Shown: piece after piece, positions 34,331 through 43,859 of the stretch
Layout: each line of letters begins with the position of its first letter
How positions within the stretch are numbered: position 1 is the stretch's first letter
Source of the DNA: Pseudomonas marginalis
GTDB taxonomy: Bacteria; Pseudomonadota; Gammaproteobacteria; Pseudomonadales; Pseudomonadaceae
Length of the DNA: 64,000 nucleotides
Assembly (NCBI RefSeq): GCF_001645105.1
Contig: NZ_LKEG01000025.1
Location: 48,054 to 112,053, forward strand
Direction: 5' to 3'
The notes under the pieces: model-generated
The model's database searches: none
What the model was told of the DNA's origin: nothing
Seen by the model: only the letters and a program-made list of their open reading frames with translations
Translations under genes and position numbers: made by a program

Positions 34331-35914
34331 TTACTGAACCCACTGCACGCTATCGAACACAAAACCCGGGCTCAGAAAGCCTTTACCGGTGTTGCCCGAT
34401 GCAACACCGATCTCCAGTGTGTTCACGCCAACCTGCAACGCGCTGGCGGGGATGCTGACCTCAAACACCACGTTATTACCCCGATAAGTCCCACGGGTGA
34501 TGCCCCGGCTGTCCGGCTGGTTCGACGCCGGTGGCACGGGCGCCTGCCAGCGCTGATTGACGCTCACCTGCGGGCGCCCACCGGCTTGAGCCAGGGAAAT
34601 GAACAGGCGCAGGCGAGCGTCGCGCACTTGGTGGGCGGCCAGCATGAAGGTGATGCGCGTGGGGGTGTTGATGTCACGCCATTGTGCGGCGGGAAACTCG
34701 TTAGGGCGGCTGGTGCCGAGGGTGTAGGTGACCGGCTTCCACGGTGCCATGCGTGAGTCGCTGGGATGAGCGGAGGCGAGCAAGTGCGCGTTAAGAAACC
34801 CTGCCGGAGTGCCATCAGGTGTACCGATTTGCCATTTCACTTGGCCTGTCGACGGTTGCGCCTGCAGGCGCGTCTGCGTAGTGGCTCCCGCGTTGATATC
34901 AACGCTGCGCTGCGCCACCTCCAACTCATTCTGATAGAGCGTTACCCGGTACTGCCCTGGACGTATCCCCGTCAACTGGAACCGGCCGCTGTCTTCGGCA
35001 CGGGCCCAATATTCGGCGCCGGCATTGCTCAAGCCGATTACCGCCGGCAATGCACTGGCCACGCCCGAAACCTGACCGGCCAGCGCTCCTCGTCCTATGC
35101 TGCCCAGGAAGCCGGCAAGGCCGAGGTTATCGTTGACGAAGCTCAGGTCTTTCACGGTGTCGGAGGGCGCGCCACCGTCGGTAAATAACAGCCCGTACAC
35201 CCCGTGCAAGCCGCCGCGATAGGCTTCGGTCTGGGTGTGATTGGAGAACATGTAGTTGTACAGCTCATGGGTGATCGGCGTTTTCTGGGTGGCGATATCT
35301 TTGAAAAACGGCCCCCCAGCACTGAGCTCACGGTTGCCCATCAACATGTAGACCGCCACGCCCGTGCCTTTGACCGCGTGCAGAGGGTCGTCGATCATCG
35401 CGTGTGCCGAATAGAACTTGGAGCTGGTGCGCCCGTCGGGCAGCAGAAACACATCCTTGCCTTCGATCGCCGTGCCGACGTTGGAGTCGGTGCCGCGATC
35501 GGCCTTGGGCAGCTTGCTGACGTTGAGCCGCGCAACAAAGCGCAGCTCGCCCACCGGTAGCAGGGTTGGCGCGTAGGTCGCCATGTAAATGGCTGCGCGT
35601 CCTTTTTTCGCCAGGTAGTAGTGGATCACATTGCCCGCGCGAGCACTGATGACAATCACGTCCGCCACCGTGCGCGCGTCCACTTGCGCGCTGCCCAGGC
35701 CGGATGCAAGCTGCGAGGCTTTGGGCTCGGTGGTCTGCAATTCACTGTCGCGGTACCGCATGGAGACCAGGTCGCCATTGCGTGTGTCCACGCTGAACAG
35801 CAGGTCTGCACCGGTGTCGACGACGATTCGGGCGTCGGTGCGCGTGAAGCCGAAGCCGGCGGCGTGTGCCTGGGCCGCAAGCGTACAACACACCATCAGC
35901 AGGAATCGTCGCAT
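34331..35914 (-). CDS. Rhamnogalacturonan lyase (polysaccharide lyase family 4-like)
   Basis: 527 residues with a signal peptide (MRRFLLMVCCTLAAQAHAAG). The N-terminal beta-sandwich catalytic region contains NVIHYYLAKKGRAAIYMATY, GELRFVARLN, GRTSSKFYSA and PITHELYNYMFSNHTQTEAY. It is followed by a fibronectin-III-like module (LTGIRPGQYRVTLYQNELEV) and a C-terminal carbohydrate-binding-like sandwich (WKIGTP-type start, FMLAAHQVRDARLRLFISLA, GNNVVFEVSIPASALQVGVN). This three-part layout is that of rhamnogalacturonate lyases such as RhiE, which cleave the backbone of pectin's hairy regions by beta-elimination. The ATG overlaps the upstream pectate lyase stop (TGATG), implying coupled expression. 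Confidence 0.85.
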   Translation of the reverse strand: MRRFLLMVCCTLAAQAHAAGFGFTRTDARIVVDTGADLLFSVDTRNGDLVSMRYRDSELQTTEPKASQLASGLGSAQVDARTVADVIVISARAGNVIHYYLAKKGRAAIYMATYAPTLLPVGELRFVARLNVSKLPKADRGTDSNVGTAIEGKDVFLLPDGRTSSKFYSAHAMIDDPLHAVKGTGVAVYMLMGNRELSAGGPFFKDIATQKTPITHELYNYMFSNHTQTEAYRGGLHGVYGLLFTDGGAPSDTVKDLSFVNDNLGLAGFLGSIGRGALAGQVSGVASALPAVIGLSNAGAEYWARAEDSGRFQLTGIRPGQYRVTLYQNELEVAQRSVDINAGATTQTRLQAQPSTGQVKWQIGTPDGTPAGFLNAHLLASAHPSDSRMAPWKPVTYTLGTSRPNEFPAAQWRDINTPTRITFMLAAHQVRDARLRLFISLAQAGGRPQVSVNQRWQAPVPPASNQPDSRGITRGTYRGNNVVFEVSIPASALQVGVNTLEIGVASGNTGKGFLSPGFVFDSVQWVQ

Positions 35915-37167
35915 CAGTGGCTGCCTGGATTGAGGTGGCCCGCACCCGCGTCGCGTGGGACTTCAATCCGCACACTATCGGCGGGCTGCGGGGTAACCAG
36001 GTATTGACGGTATGCCCTGAACGCCTCCAGTGCCGCGGCATCCTGGGGACGATAGTCGTCGCCACTCAGGTGCTGCAGGTTAGCCACACAGGGCCTGCCT
36101 AGCGCGGCCTGGCAGGTGTCGGTGGCCGACTGCGCGACGGGATCGAAGAGCGCGTACGCCGTGCCCGGTTGCCGGGTATCGTTGAACAACGGGTGTGCCA
36201 CGTCTTCGAACGCATTGCCTTCCACCAGCAAATGGGAGCTGGCGGTACGGGACATGATCGCGCCCTGGTACGTCAGGTGGGCAAACAGGTTATTGACCAG
36301 TTGCGCGCGCACCTCGGCATCGCCCATGCCGCCCGAATGGGGCGCCCGGCCCGACGTGTCGTGCACATAGTTTCTGAGCAGCGTCAGCGTGTCGTGATGG
36401 CCCAGAAACAGCCACACCCAATAATGGTGACCATCACAGGTCGCGGAGTAGGGCGTGCGGCCGTCGAATTCGTTGTTGGAAATCGTCACATGGGTCGCGC
36501 TGCCCCAACCGGTCACGATCATCTGCCGCCCAATACGCGCAAAGGTGTCGTGGTCGATCCACACGCCATCGGCATCGTCCAGGGTGAGTGCATCGCCGCC
36601 CCAGACCACGCGTGGGTTGATGTCCGACAGGGTCAGGTTGCGCACAATGACATTGTGCGCGCCGCTCCCGATGAACAACCCCATGCCCTGGATACCGGCA
36701 TGGGCCCCAACGCCCAATAAGGTCTTGTTCGAGCCCACCTTCAGGCGCTGCAAGCCGGCTTTGTCATAGGTCACCGTGGCGGGTGGTTTCGACTGGCACA
36801 AATGGTTGGCGCCGTCGATTGCCCATTGCCCACCGCCATGGGGACAGGCGTTGGCCATGCACCCGGCCTCTGTCACGTGGGCACTGCCGTCGGTCACCAC
36901 CGAGCTGCGAAAATCGAAGACATGGTCCAAGGCAATAACGCGCGGAGTGTCATCGGTGCAATTGCCGCGCGTGTCGAAGCGTGCACACAGTGCTTTTTTC
37001 AGTTCGGCCGCCGTGGCGGGATGCACGGCCGCAACTTCGCCACCACCGGTTACGGCCTTGGCAAAACCGTCGGGATGACTTGCCGCCAGGGCCAACTGTG
37101 GTGTTAGCAAAGAGGCCGACAGCACGGAGGCTGACAGGTACCGCACAAAGGGATTCCGGAGGGGCAA
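35914..37167 (-). CDS. Secreted pectate/pectin lyase, polysaccharide lyase family 1
   Basis: 417 residues. The N-terminus is a likely signal peptide (NPFVRYLSASVLSASLLTPQ, then LALAA). The parallel beta-helix landmarks of PL1 are clear: GFAKAVTGGGEVAAVHPATA, SNKTLLGVGAHAGIQGMGLF, the VWIDHDTF motif, and GRAPHSGG where the catalytic arginine of PL1 sits. The RxPxxG form rather than RxPxxR, together with an early Cys-rich segment (CMANACPHGGGQW), resembles the pectin-lyase branch, so methylated pectin may be the substrate. First gene of a two-gene unit with the rhamnogalacturonan lyase. Confidence 0.87.
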   Translation of the reverse strand: MPLRNPFVRYLSASVLSASLLTPQLALAASHPDGFAKAVTGGGEVAAVHPATAAELKKALCARFDTRGNCTDDTPRVIALDHVFDFRSSVVTDGSAHVTEAGCMANACPHGGGQWAIDGANHLCQSKPPATVTYDKAGLQRLKVGSNKTLLGVGAHAGIQGMGLFIGSGAHNVIVRNLTLSDINPRVVWGGDALTLDDADGVWIDHDTFARIGRQMIVTGWGSATHVTISNNEFDGRTPYSATCDGHHYWVWLFLGHHDTLTLLRNYVHDTSGRAPHSGGMGDAEVRAQLVNNLFAHLTYQGAIMSRTASSHLLVEGNAFEDVAHPLFNDTRQPGTAYALFDPVAQSATDTCQAALGRPCVANLQHLSGDDYRPQDAAALEAFRAYRQYLVTPQPADSVRIEVPRDAGAGHLNPGSH

Positions 37168-37249
37168 CGGCGTTGTCCTGAGTGGTTCATTCCAGGCGGC
37201 CAGGCCTTGTTAAACAGGCCGGCCATGATCCGAACACCCATGGGTATTA

Positions 37250-37277
37250 ATCAAACGGTTTAATCGCGATAGCGATT
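37250..37277. promoter_or_regulatory. Adjacent inverted repeats upstream of the PL1 lyase gene
   Basis: ATCAAAC-G-GTTTAAT (37250-37264, six of seven pairs) is followed by AATCGC-GATA-GCGATT (37262-37277, perfect). They lie 83-110 bases before the lyase start. The first resembles odd-spaced LacI-type operators. No regulator can be assigned. Confidence 0.4.
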
Positions 37278-37371
37278 GTCTTCAGCTGAGGTTCAGTTGG
37301 ACGTTGGCAAATAGCCGTATTTGACCGGTTTTCGTGCGTCTACCGGTTCATCTCGGAAGGCGGAACACGGT

Positions 37372-37484
37372 ACCTGTGGCGAGGGAGCTTGCTCCCGTTG
37401 GACTGCGCAGCAGTCCCAGCCTTTTTAAACAAAGTGCTGGGGCCGCTTCGCGACCCAACGGGAGCAAGCTCCCTCACCACAGGT
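37372..37484. repeat. REP doublet (REPIN) with GAGGGAGCTTGCTCCC core
   Basis: The left 30 bases (37372-37401, ACCTGTGGCGAGGGAGCTTG then CTCCCGTTGG) are mirrored at 37455-37484 with one difference. Each half contains its own small palindrome (GGGAGCTTGCTCCC). This is the classic palindromic REP pair of P. fluorescens genomes, mobilised in trans by RAYT transposases, placed here between an upstream-region and the stop of the cytochrome gene. Confidence 0.85.
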
Positions 37485-37504
37485 GGCTTTAGGCCTATCG
37501 CCCT

Positions 37505-38845
37505 TTAGCGCATATGCAAAATGATCGGGCTGCTGCTCGCCGGGTCCGTATGCCCGCGCAACTCGCGCACCGCTTTCGCGTCGACCGCGCCACCGTTGTT
37601 GCCCCATGTACTGCGCATGTAGGTCAGCACCTGGGCGATTTCCGGGTCGGACAATTGCTCACGAAACGCCGGCATGCGGTAGGCATCTGGCACGCCGGCG
37701 GCGACTACGCGTTGTGAGCCGTTGAGCGTGATGTTGATCGCGGATGCACTTTCCTTGGCCAGTGCCGAGGTGGCGCCGGCCAGGGGGGGCATCCATTCCG
37801 GCTGGCCCTTGCCGTCGAGGCCGTGGCAGGAGGCGCAGCGCGTCGCATAGGTGTGGGCACCGGGCGTGTCCTGGCCTGCGGTTACCGCCTGATATTGCCA
37901 CGGCGCGCCGTCACGCTGCGGGTCGCCGGGCAGCGACTTGAGGTAGCGGGCGATGGCGGCCAGGTCGTCGTCCTGCATGAACTGCGTGGAGTTGTTGAAG
38001 GCCTCGGTCATCGAGCCGTAGACCACGGCATGGGCGTTGCGCCCGGTCTTGAGGAATTGCACGATCTGCGGCTCGCTCCAGCGGCCCAATCCGGTGTTGG
38101 GGTCTTGGCGCAGGCTGGGGGCGTACCAGCCGTCGAGCAGGGCGCCGGCGAGGAACGGCGTTCCGGACTCGTCCAGCGCCTTTTCATTGAACGCCAGGCC
38201 GCGTGGCGTGTGGCAACTGCCGCAGTGGCCGGGGCCTTGGACAATGTAGGCACCGCGGTTCCACAGTGCGTCTTGGTCGGGCTTGGCGGCGTAAGGGGCG
38301 GTCGGCGCGAACACACCGTTCCACAGCGCGATCGGCCAGCGCAGGTTGAGCGGCCAGGGAATAGCGCTGGGGATATTCGGCTGCTTGGCCGGTTGCACGC
38401 CCTGCATGAAAAACGCGTACAGCGCGCGCATGTCGTCGTCGCTGAGCTTCACATAAGACGGGTAGGGCATGGCCGGGTACAGCCGCCGGCCACCCGGCGC
38501 GACGCCGTGGCGCACCGCCCGGTCGAAGTCGGCCAGCGTGTAGGCGCCGATGCCGGTGTCCCGGTCCGGGGTGATGTTGGTGGCGTGAATCGCCCCCAGC
38601 GGCGTGGCCATCTCCAGGCCGCCGGCGAACGGCGCCTTGCCGGGCAAACTGTGGCAGGCCACGCAATCGCTCAAGCGGGCGACGTACTCGCCGCGACTGA
38701 CCACTGCGGGCTCGAAGGCGGCGGCCTGTTCCTTTTCAAACGGTGTAGCAGGCTCACGGGTGACATACCAGGCCAGCAGGCCTGCCGCGACCAGGCAGGG
38801 CAGCGCCAGCCAGCCTGCGGTTCTTGCGAATCGACGGGTGTTCAT
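37505..38845 (-). CDS. Triheme cytochrome c partner of the molybdenum aldehyde dehydrogenase
   Basis: 446 residues with an N-terminal membrane/signal segment (WLALPCLVAAGLLAWYVT). Three heme c sites: CVACHSL (about 60), CGSCHTP (about 205) and CASCHGL (about 335). The layout is that of the cytochrome subunits that accept electrons from periplasmic dehydrogenases. It is last in the operon after the molybdopterin subunit (gap of 16 bases), so it should pass electrons from that enzyme to the respiratory chain. A different triheme cytochrome of the same class is encoded at 19575-20930. Confidence 0.9.
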   Translation of the reverse strand: MNTRRFARTAGWLALPCLVAAGLLAWYVTREPATPFEKEQAAAFEPAVVSRGEYVARLSDCVACHSLPGKAPFAGGLEMATPLGAIHATNITPDRDTGIGAYTLADFDRAVRHGVAPGGRRLYPAMPYPSYVKLSDDDMRALYAFFMQGVQPAKQPNIPSAIPWPLNLRWPIALWNGVFAPTAPYAAKPDQDALWNRGAYIVQGPGHCGSCHTPRGLAFNEKALDESGTPFLAGALLDGWYAPSLRQDPNTGLGRWSEPQIVQFLKTGRNAHAVVYGSMTEAFNNSTQFMQDDDLAAIARYLKSLPGDPQRDGAPWQYQAVTAGQDTPGAHTYATRCASCHGLDGKGQPEWMPPLAGATSALAKESASAINITLNGSQRVVAAGVPDAYRMPAFREQLSDPEIAQVLTYMRSTWGNNGGAVDAKAVRELRGHTDPASSSPIILHMR

Positions 38846-38861
38846 GGGCGTTTCCTGAAAG

Positions 38862-41093
38862 TCAGCTAAAGGTGTGTCGGCTCATGGGCAGGCTGCGAAT
38901 ACGCTGGCCGGTCAGTTGCGCCACCGCATTGGCCACCGCAGGCGCGACGGCGGGCAGCGGCGGTTCACCGATGCCGCCCATCTTTTCGCCACTTTCGACA
39001 ACCCGTACGTGCACCCGCGCCATGCGCGATGGAGGCAGGATCGGGTAGAGGTCGTAGTTGCGCGCCCGTGGCAGGCCGTTCACGTACACCGCTTCTTCGA
39101 GCAAGGTCTGGGATAAGCCCAAGGCCACCGCGCCATTCACCTGCGCTTCGACGATTGCCGGGTTGACGATGCTGCCGGGGTCGATGGCCTGCCAGATATC
39201 GTGCACCTTGACCTGGCCGTTTTCGATCGACACTTCCGCGATCACTGCCGCGTGGGAGCCGAACGGCGAAGCCATGGCCACGCCACGCGCACGTCGGCTG
39301 CCGTCCTCGGCGGTGAAGGGGCCCCGTTTCCAGCCACCGGACAATTCGCCCACCGCTTGCAGCAGGGTGGTCAGCCGTGGGTTGTCGCGCAGCAGGTGCA
39401 GGCGCAGCTCATAGGGGTCGTGCCCGCCTTTGTCCGCCAGTTCATCGAGGAACGCTTCATAGAAGAAGTCATTCAGCGAATTGCCCACCGAACGCCAGTA
39501 GCCGAGCATCGCCGGGCCTTTGACGTAGATCTGTGCGATGCGTTTGTTGGGGATGGCGTACGCCTTGCCCGACAAGCCTTCAAGGGCGGTGGGGTCGAGC
39601 TTTTCGCCCTGTTTGCCGGCGATGGCTTCGGTCGGGCCTTCGGTGGCGCTCACGGCTTCAATGGCCACCGGCAGGCCTTTGTCATCCAGCGCGGCGCGGA
39701 ACTTGACCACCGCGACCGGGCGCAGCACATCACGCAGGAACTCTTCCTCGCGGCTCCAGATCACTTTGACCGGACGGCCCACCGCCTTGGCCAGCGCGAT
39801 GGCCTGCGGATACGGGTTGGCCGAGTCATACAGGAAATGCCGGCCGAAAAAACCACCCAGCAGGGGCGAATGCAGGTTGATTTTCGCCACGTCGAGACCG
39901 GCGCGCTTGGCGATGTCGGCACGGAACATGTCCGGCGCCTGGTTGGGCAGCCAGATATCCAGCGTGCCGTCGGCGTTGTAGCGTGCCAGGGCCGATGGCG
40001 GCTCCAGCTGGGCGTGGTTGAGGTATTGGTTGTGGTAGGTGGCGTCGACTGTGGTCTTGGCGCCTGCCAAGGCGGCGGCTACGTCGCCTTCGTGTTCGTC
40101 GTCGCGGGCCGGGCCTTGTTGGGCGGCGAGAAAATCGCGGAAGCCATCGCTGGAAAAGTCCGCCGGCATCACGCGCACTGTCGAGTCGGACGCCGCTTCC
40201 TGCCAGTCGGCCTGGATCGCTTCCACGGCACGCTTGGCGTGCCACCAGCGTTCAGCGACCACGGCCACTGCGCCGGGCAGTACATGCACCGAGTGCACGC
40301 CTTTCATGGCTTCGACCTGCGCCTGGTTACGCACGCCGCCCACGGTCATGCCCAGGCGTGGCGCGTGTTGCACGGCAGCGTGGAGCATGCCGTCGACCTT
40401 CAGGTCGATGCTGTACAGCGCCTTGCCGGTGGATTTGTCATAGGCGTCCAGGCGCTTGACCGGCTTGCCGATCCAGCGGAACTGGCTCGGGTCGCGCAGG
40501 GTGATGCTGGCCGGGTCGGGTACCGGCATGTCGAGGGCGCGACCGGCCAACTCACCGTAGCCCAGCGAGCGGCCGGACGCGGCGTGTACCACCCGGCCCG
40601 GCTGGGTGGTCAGTTCGGCCAGCGGTACACCGAGCTGCTCGGCCCCGGCCTGCAGCAACATCGCGCGGGCGAGGGCGCCCAGGCGGCGCATGGTCGGGTA
40701 GCTCATGCGCACCGACATGCTGCCGCCGGTAATGCGCATGCCGTTTTCCATCACCACATAAGCTTCGCCGGGCGGAGCGGCCTCGACCACGAAGGTGGCG
40801 GGATCGGCGTCCAGTTCTTCGCCGACAATCTGTGCCATGGCGGTGTGCGTGCCTTGCCCGCCTTCCATGAAGGGGCTGAGCAGGCGCACGCTGCCGTCCG
40901 GGCGGATTTCCAGGAACGCCGGCACCTGGGTGCCACGTTCTACGGTGGCGGCGGCCTGAACCCTGGCCGAGCCGAGTGGCAAGCCGAAACCGATGACCAG
41001 CGCACCCACGGCAGTACTCGCCAGAAAGCGGCGGCGCGACAGGTTGACGGGTTCACCGGATAACAGGTCGAGCAGTTCAGGAGGCGTGTTCAT
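38862..41093 (-). CDS. Molybdopterin-binding subunit of a periplasmic xanthine-oxidase-family dehydrogenase (isoquinoline oxidoreductase beta-like)
   Basis: 743 residues. A twin-arginine signal (NLSRRRFLASTAVGALVIGF) near the N-terminus indicates export after cofactor insertion. Molybdopterin-family segments: SPFMEGGQGTHTAMAQIVGE, ARYNADGTLDIWLPNQAPDM, HSPLLGGFFGRHFLYD, and the C-terminal VNGAVALGLSQTLLEEAVY with GIGEPPLPAVAPAVANAV (the conserved catalytic glutamate is in GIGEP). Members oxidise aldehydes or N-heterocycles. With an iron-sulphur subunit and a cytochrome c, an aldehyde or nicotinate-type dehydrogenase is likely. The ATG overlaps the stop of the iron-sulphur subunit. Confidence 0.9.
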   Translation of the reverse strand: MNTPPELLDLLSGEPVNLSRRRFLASTAVGALVIGFGLPLGSARVQAAATVERGTQVPAFLEIRPDGSVRLLSPFMEGGQGTHTAMAQIVGEELDADPATFVVEAAPPGEAYVVMENGMRITGGSMSVRMSYPTMRRLGALARAMLLQAGAEQLGVPLAELTTQPGRVVHAASGRSLGYGELAGRALDMPVPDPASITLRDPSQFRWIGKPVKRLDAYDKSTGKALYSIDLKVDGMLHAAVQHAPRLGMTVGGVRNQAQVEAMKGVHSVHVLPGAVAVVAERWWHAKRAVEAIQADWQEAASDSTVRVMPADFSSDGFRDFLAAQQGPARDDEHEGDVAAALAGAKTTVDATYHNQYLNHAQLEPPSALARYNADGTLDIWLPNQAPDMFRADIAKRAGLDVAKINLHSPLLGGFFGRHFLYDSANPYPQAIALAKAVGRPVKVIWSREEEFLRDVLRPVAVVKFRAALDDKGLPVAIEAVSATEGPTEAIAGKQGEKLDPTALEGLSGKAYAIPNKRIAQIYVKGPAMLGYWRSVGNSLNDFFYEAFLDELADKGGHDPYELRLHLLRDNPRLTTLLQAVGELSGGWKRGPFTAEDGSRRARGVAMASPFGSHAAVIAEVSIENGQVKVHDIWQAIDPGSIVNPAIVEAQVNGAVALGLSQTLLEEAVYVNGLPRARNYDLYPILPPSRMARVHVRVVESGEKMGGIGEPPLPAVAPAVANAVAQLTGQRIRSLPMSRHTFS

Positions 41094-41548
41094 CAGACGC
41101 CCTCCTGCTTGGCCAACTCGTCGACGGCCGTGTGAATGGCGTTATACGTGCCGCAGCGGCACAGGTTGATCATTGCGGCGTCGATCTGCGCCTTACTGGG
41201 CGCAGGGGTGTGCTTGAGCAGCGCGGTGGCGGCCATCACCTGCCCGGACTGGCAGTAACCACATTGCGCCACCTGGTGCTCGACCCAGGCCGCGACCACG
41301 CGCTTGCCCACGTCATCGGTTTCAATGGCTTCAATGGTGGTGACTTCGCGTCCGACCACCCCGGCTACCGGCGTGACGCAACTGCGCACGACATTGCCAT
41401 CCACCAGCACCGAACAGGCGCCGCATTGGGCCAGGCCGCAGCCGTATTTGGTGCCGGTCAGCCCCAGGTCATCACGGATCACCCACAGCAGGGGCGTGTC
41501 GGCGTCGGCGTCGACCTGATAGGTTTTTTGGTTGATGCGTAATTCCAT
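41093..41548 (-). CDS. [2Fe-2S] subunit of the molybdenum hydroxylase (isoquinoline oxidoreductase alpha-like)
   Basis: 151 residues holding both clusters: the plant-ferredoxin type in GCGLAQCGACSVLVDGNVVRSC (cysteines near residues 39-61) and the C-terminal four-helix type in VAQCGYCQSGQVMAA and INLCRCGTYNAI (about 95-137). It has no signal peptide, as usual for a partner carried out by the TAT signal of the large subunit. First gene of the three-gene operon. Confidence 0.93.
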   Translation of the reverse strand: MELRINQKTYQVDADADTPLLWVIRDDLGLTGTKYGCGLAQCGACSVLVDGNVVRSCVTPVAGVVGREVTTIEAIETDDVGKRVVAAWVEHQVAQCGYCQSGQVMAATALLKHTPAPSKAQIDAAMINLCRCGTYNAIHTAVDELAKQEGV

Positions 41549-41886
41549 GGCTCACCTGCTCATCATCGGTGGAGGCGGCCATTTTTAGTATTGAGAGTGC
41601 GGCGGCCGCTCATTGTCGAACTCTAGACCAGCGCACAAGGGCTATCTATCCGAAATCCGATAAGTCGGAGGATTAGGCAAGTATTCAAGAGGATTGAGCG
41701 ATGGCTTAAGCGTACGGATCGGCTGCGCTGTTTCTGACCGACTGTTGATCTGGGTCAGTACAAGGCCGATTGGCGCCCATGAGCCGCTGTGGGACAAGGT
41801 CGACTCATTTTTATGAGTGATATCATGAAGCCACTATTTTGGCGTGCAGGCGTCAATGTGAACCATGGAAATGAGGCTTCAGGGAA
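41549..41886. other. Divergent control region between Mo-dehydrogenase operon and chemoreceptor
   Basis: About 340 bases without a gene. It contains a small repeat patch (ATCCGAAATCCGATAAGTCG, 41648-41667) with partly inverted TCCGA/TCGGA elements. Promoters for both flanking genes are expected here; no family-specific operator was recognised. Confidence 0.4.
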
Positions 41887-43848
41887 ATGCTTAAGAATGC
41901 TCCGCTGCGACTGAAACTGTTGTTGATTCTGCTGCTGCCCATGCTCGGGTTCTTGACCTTGGCCGGCGTGTTTGTGGGAGACAACTACAAGACGCTGCGT
42001 GAAATGAACACCACGGTCACGGCCAGCGGCACTGCCCAGACGTTAAGCCGACTCATCACCACGCTGCAGCGTGAACGCGGTGCCAGTGGGGTATTCCTCG
42101 GCAGTGGCGGCAAGTCCATGGGCGAGCGGATGGCGCAGATGCGCACAGACTCCAGTGCGGCCGTCGCGGTGGTGCGGGGTTTATCGGTGTCAGGCAGCGC
42201 GACGTTGGACAGCGTACTGCGGGCCCTGGATCAGCTACCGGCGGTGCGTGCGCAGGTCGATAAACTCGGCATCACCAGCACTGAGTCAGGCGCGCGTTAT
42301 ACCGAAATCATTAACGTGCTGATCGGATACACCCATTCCCTGGAAGCGAGCGTCAACAACGCAACCATTGTCTACGCGCTCGGCGCACTGAACCAATTTA
42401 TCGAAATGAAAGAACGCGCCGGCCGCGAGCGGGTGCTGCTGGGCCTGGTCTTCAACCAAGGGCATTTCGATGAGGCGCTGCTGTCGCGCTTCAGCCGCAA
42501 CCTGGGCGAATTCGGCGCTTACTACGATGCGTTCCGGCGCAAGGCACCCACGGCCTCACTGCAACAGTTCGACACGCAGATGCAAAACCCCGCCGCCGTC
42601 GACGTCGGCAAGTTGCAGCGCCTGGCGTTCGAGGTGCCGATGGGCCAGGCACTGGGGATCAAACCCGAAGCCTGGTTTGAAACTTCCACCCAGCGCATTG
42701 ACCTGATGGGCCAAGTGGAAGACGCCCTGAGCCAAAGTGTCAGCAACCTGGCGATGCATGAGCGAGATGACGCCAGCCGCGCCCTGTGGTTGACCCTCGG
42801 AGCGGTGGTCGTGGCCCTGCTGGCGGTGGCGGTGTTGTCCTACCTGATTATCCGCATGATCGACTTGGCGGTACGGGACGTAAACCGCGTGCTCAACGAC
42901 TTGGCGCAACGCGATCTGACGGCGCGGGCGACCTATGAGAGCAAGGACGAGTTTGGCCAGATCTCACGCAACCTCAATCGCATGGCAGAGGAGATCAGTG
43001 GGGTGGTGCAGGAAATCGGCAACGCCACCGCACAGGTCGCGACGGCGGCGGAGGAGTCGTCCACGGTGACGATTCAGACCAGTCAGAGCGTCGAGCAACA
43101 GCGCCAAAGCACCGAGTTGGTCGCCACGGCGATCAACGAGATGAGCGCCACCGTGCGCGAGGTGGCGCACAGCACAAACGATGCGGCGCAGATGTCGCAA
43201 CAGGTCAACACCAGCACCACCCAAGGGCGCATCGAGATCGAAAGCACCATCGCGCTGATCCGCCAGCTCTCGGGGCAGGCCGAGCAAACAGCGCTGATCA
43301 TTGGCGAGCTCAAACACGAAAGCGATGGGATTTCTTCCGTGCTGGACGTTATCCGCGGCATTGCCGAGCAGACCAACCTGCTGGCGTTGAATGCGGCGAT
43401 TGAAGCCGCGCGGGCCGGGGATCATGGGCGTGGCTTCGCGGTGGTGGCGTCCGAGGTGCGGGTGCTGGCCCAGAAGACACAGGAATCCACCGGAAGCATC
43501 CAGCGGATGATCAGCAACCTGCAAACCGGTTCGGACCGCGCGACCACCTCTATGCAGGAAACCTTGGGCAAGGCCCAGGACGGTGCGATCAAGGTCGAGC
43601 GTGCGGGGGAGTTGCTGTTGGAGATTGCTGAGGGCGTGGCGCGTATCAGCGATCGCAACATTCAGATTGCCTCGGCGGCGGAGGAGCAGAGTGCGGTGTC
43701 GGAGGACATCAATCGCAATGTGAACGAGATTAATGACTTGGTTATTCAGGTGAGTGCCGGGGCAGAGCAGACGGCGGTCACCAGCCAGGAATTGGCACGT
43801 TTGGCCGAGCATCAGCAGCGTCTGGTCAATCGTTTCAAGGTGGCGTAA
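41887..43848 (+). CDS. Methyl-accepting chemotaxis protein with NIT (nitrate/nitrite-sensing-type) domain
   Basis: 653 residues. First membrane helix ([20 protein letters not shown], about 10-30). The periplasmic region contains [20 protein letters not shown] (about 59-78) and later [19 protein letters not shown], the RERG-type signature of NIT domains. Second helix ([20 protein letters not shown]) precedes HAMP. The signalling hairpin with [20 protein letters not shown] lies near residue 490. NIT domains in other receptors bind nitrate, nitrite or other small ligands; the real ligand here is open. A GntR operator site follows 12 bases after the stop. Confidence 0.92.
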   Translation: MLKNAPLRLKLLLILLLPMLGFLTLAGVFVGDNYKTLREMNTTVTASGTAQTLSRLITTLQRERGASGVFLGSGGKSMGERMAQMRTDSSAAVAVVRGLSVSGSATLDSVLRALDQLPAVRAQVDKLGITSTESGARYTEIINVLIGYTHSLEASVNNATIVYALGALNQFIEMKERAGRERVLLGLVFNQGHFDEALLSRFSRNLGEFGAYYDAFRRKAPTASLQQFDTQMQNPAAVDVGKLQRLAFEVPMGQALGIKPEAWFETSTQRIDLMGQVEDALSQSVSNLAMHERDDASRALWLTLGAVVVALLAVAVLSYLIIRMIDLAVRDVNRVLNDLAQRDLTARATYESKDEFGQISRNLNRMAEEISGVVQEIGNATAQVATAAEESSTVTIQTSQSVEQQRQSTELVATAINEMSATVREVAHSTNDAAQMSQQVNTSTTQGRIEIESTIALIRQLSGQAEQTALIIGELKHESDGISSVLDVIRGIAEQTNLLALNAAIEAARAGDHGRGFAVVASEVRVLAQKTQESTGSIQRMISNLQTGSDRATTSMQETLGKAQDGAIKVERAGELLLEIAEGVARISDRNIQIASAAEEQSAVSEDINRNVNEINDLVIQVSAGAEQTAVTSQELARLAEHQQRLVNRFKVA

Positions 43849-43859
43849 GGGGCTGCTAT

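Noticed and set aside
37372..37484. CRISPR array or IS terminal repeats
   Set aside because: Only two inverted copies exist, with no regular spacers and no transposase gene. The sequence is a typical Pseudomonas REP doublet.
39201..41063. Open frame of 620 codons opposite the molybdopterin subunit gene
   Set aside because: It lies wholly antisense to a gene with clear family motifs. Its composition (many Gly, Ala, His, Arg, Gln) is that of a GC-rich shadow frame, and it has no ribosome site or recognisable domain.
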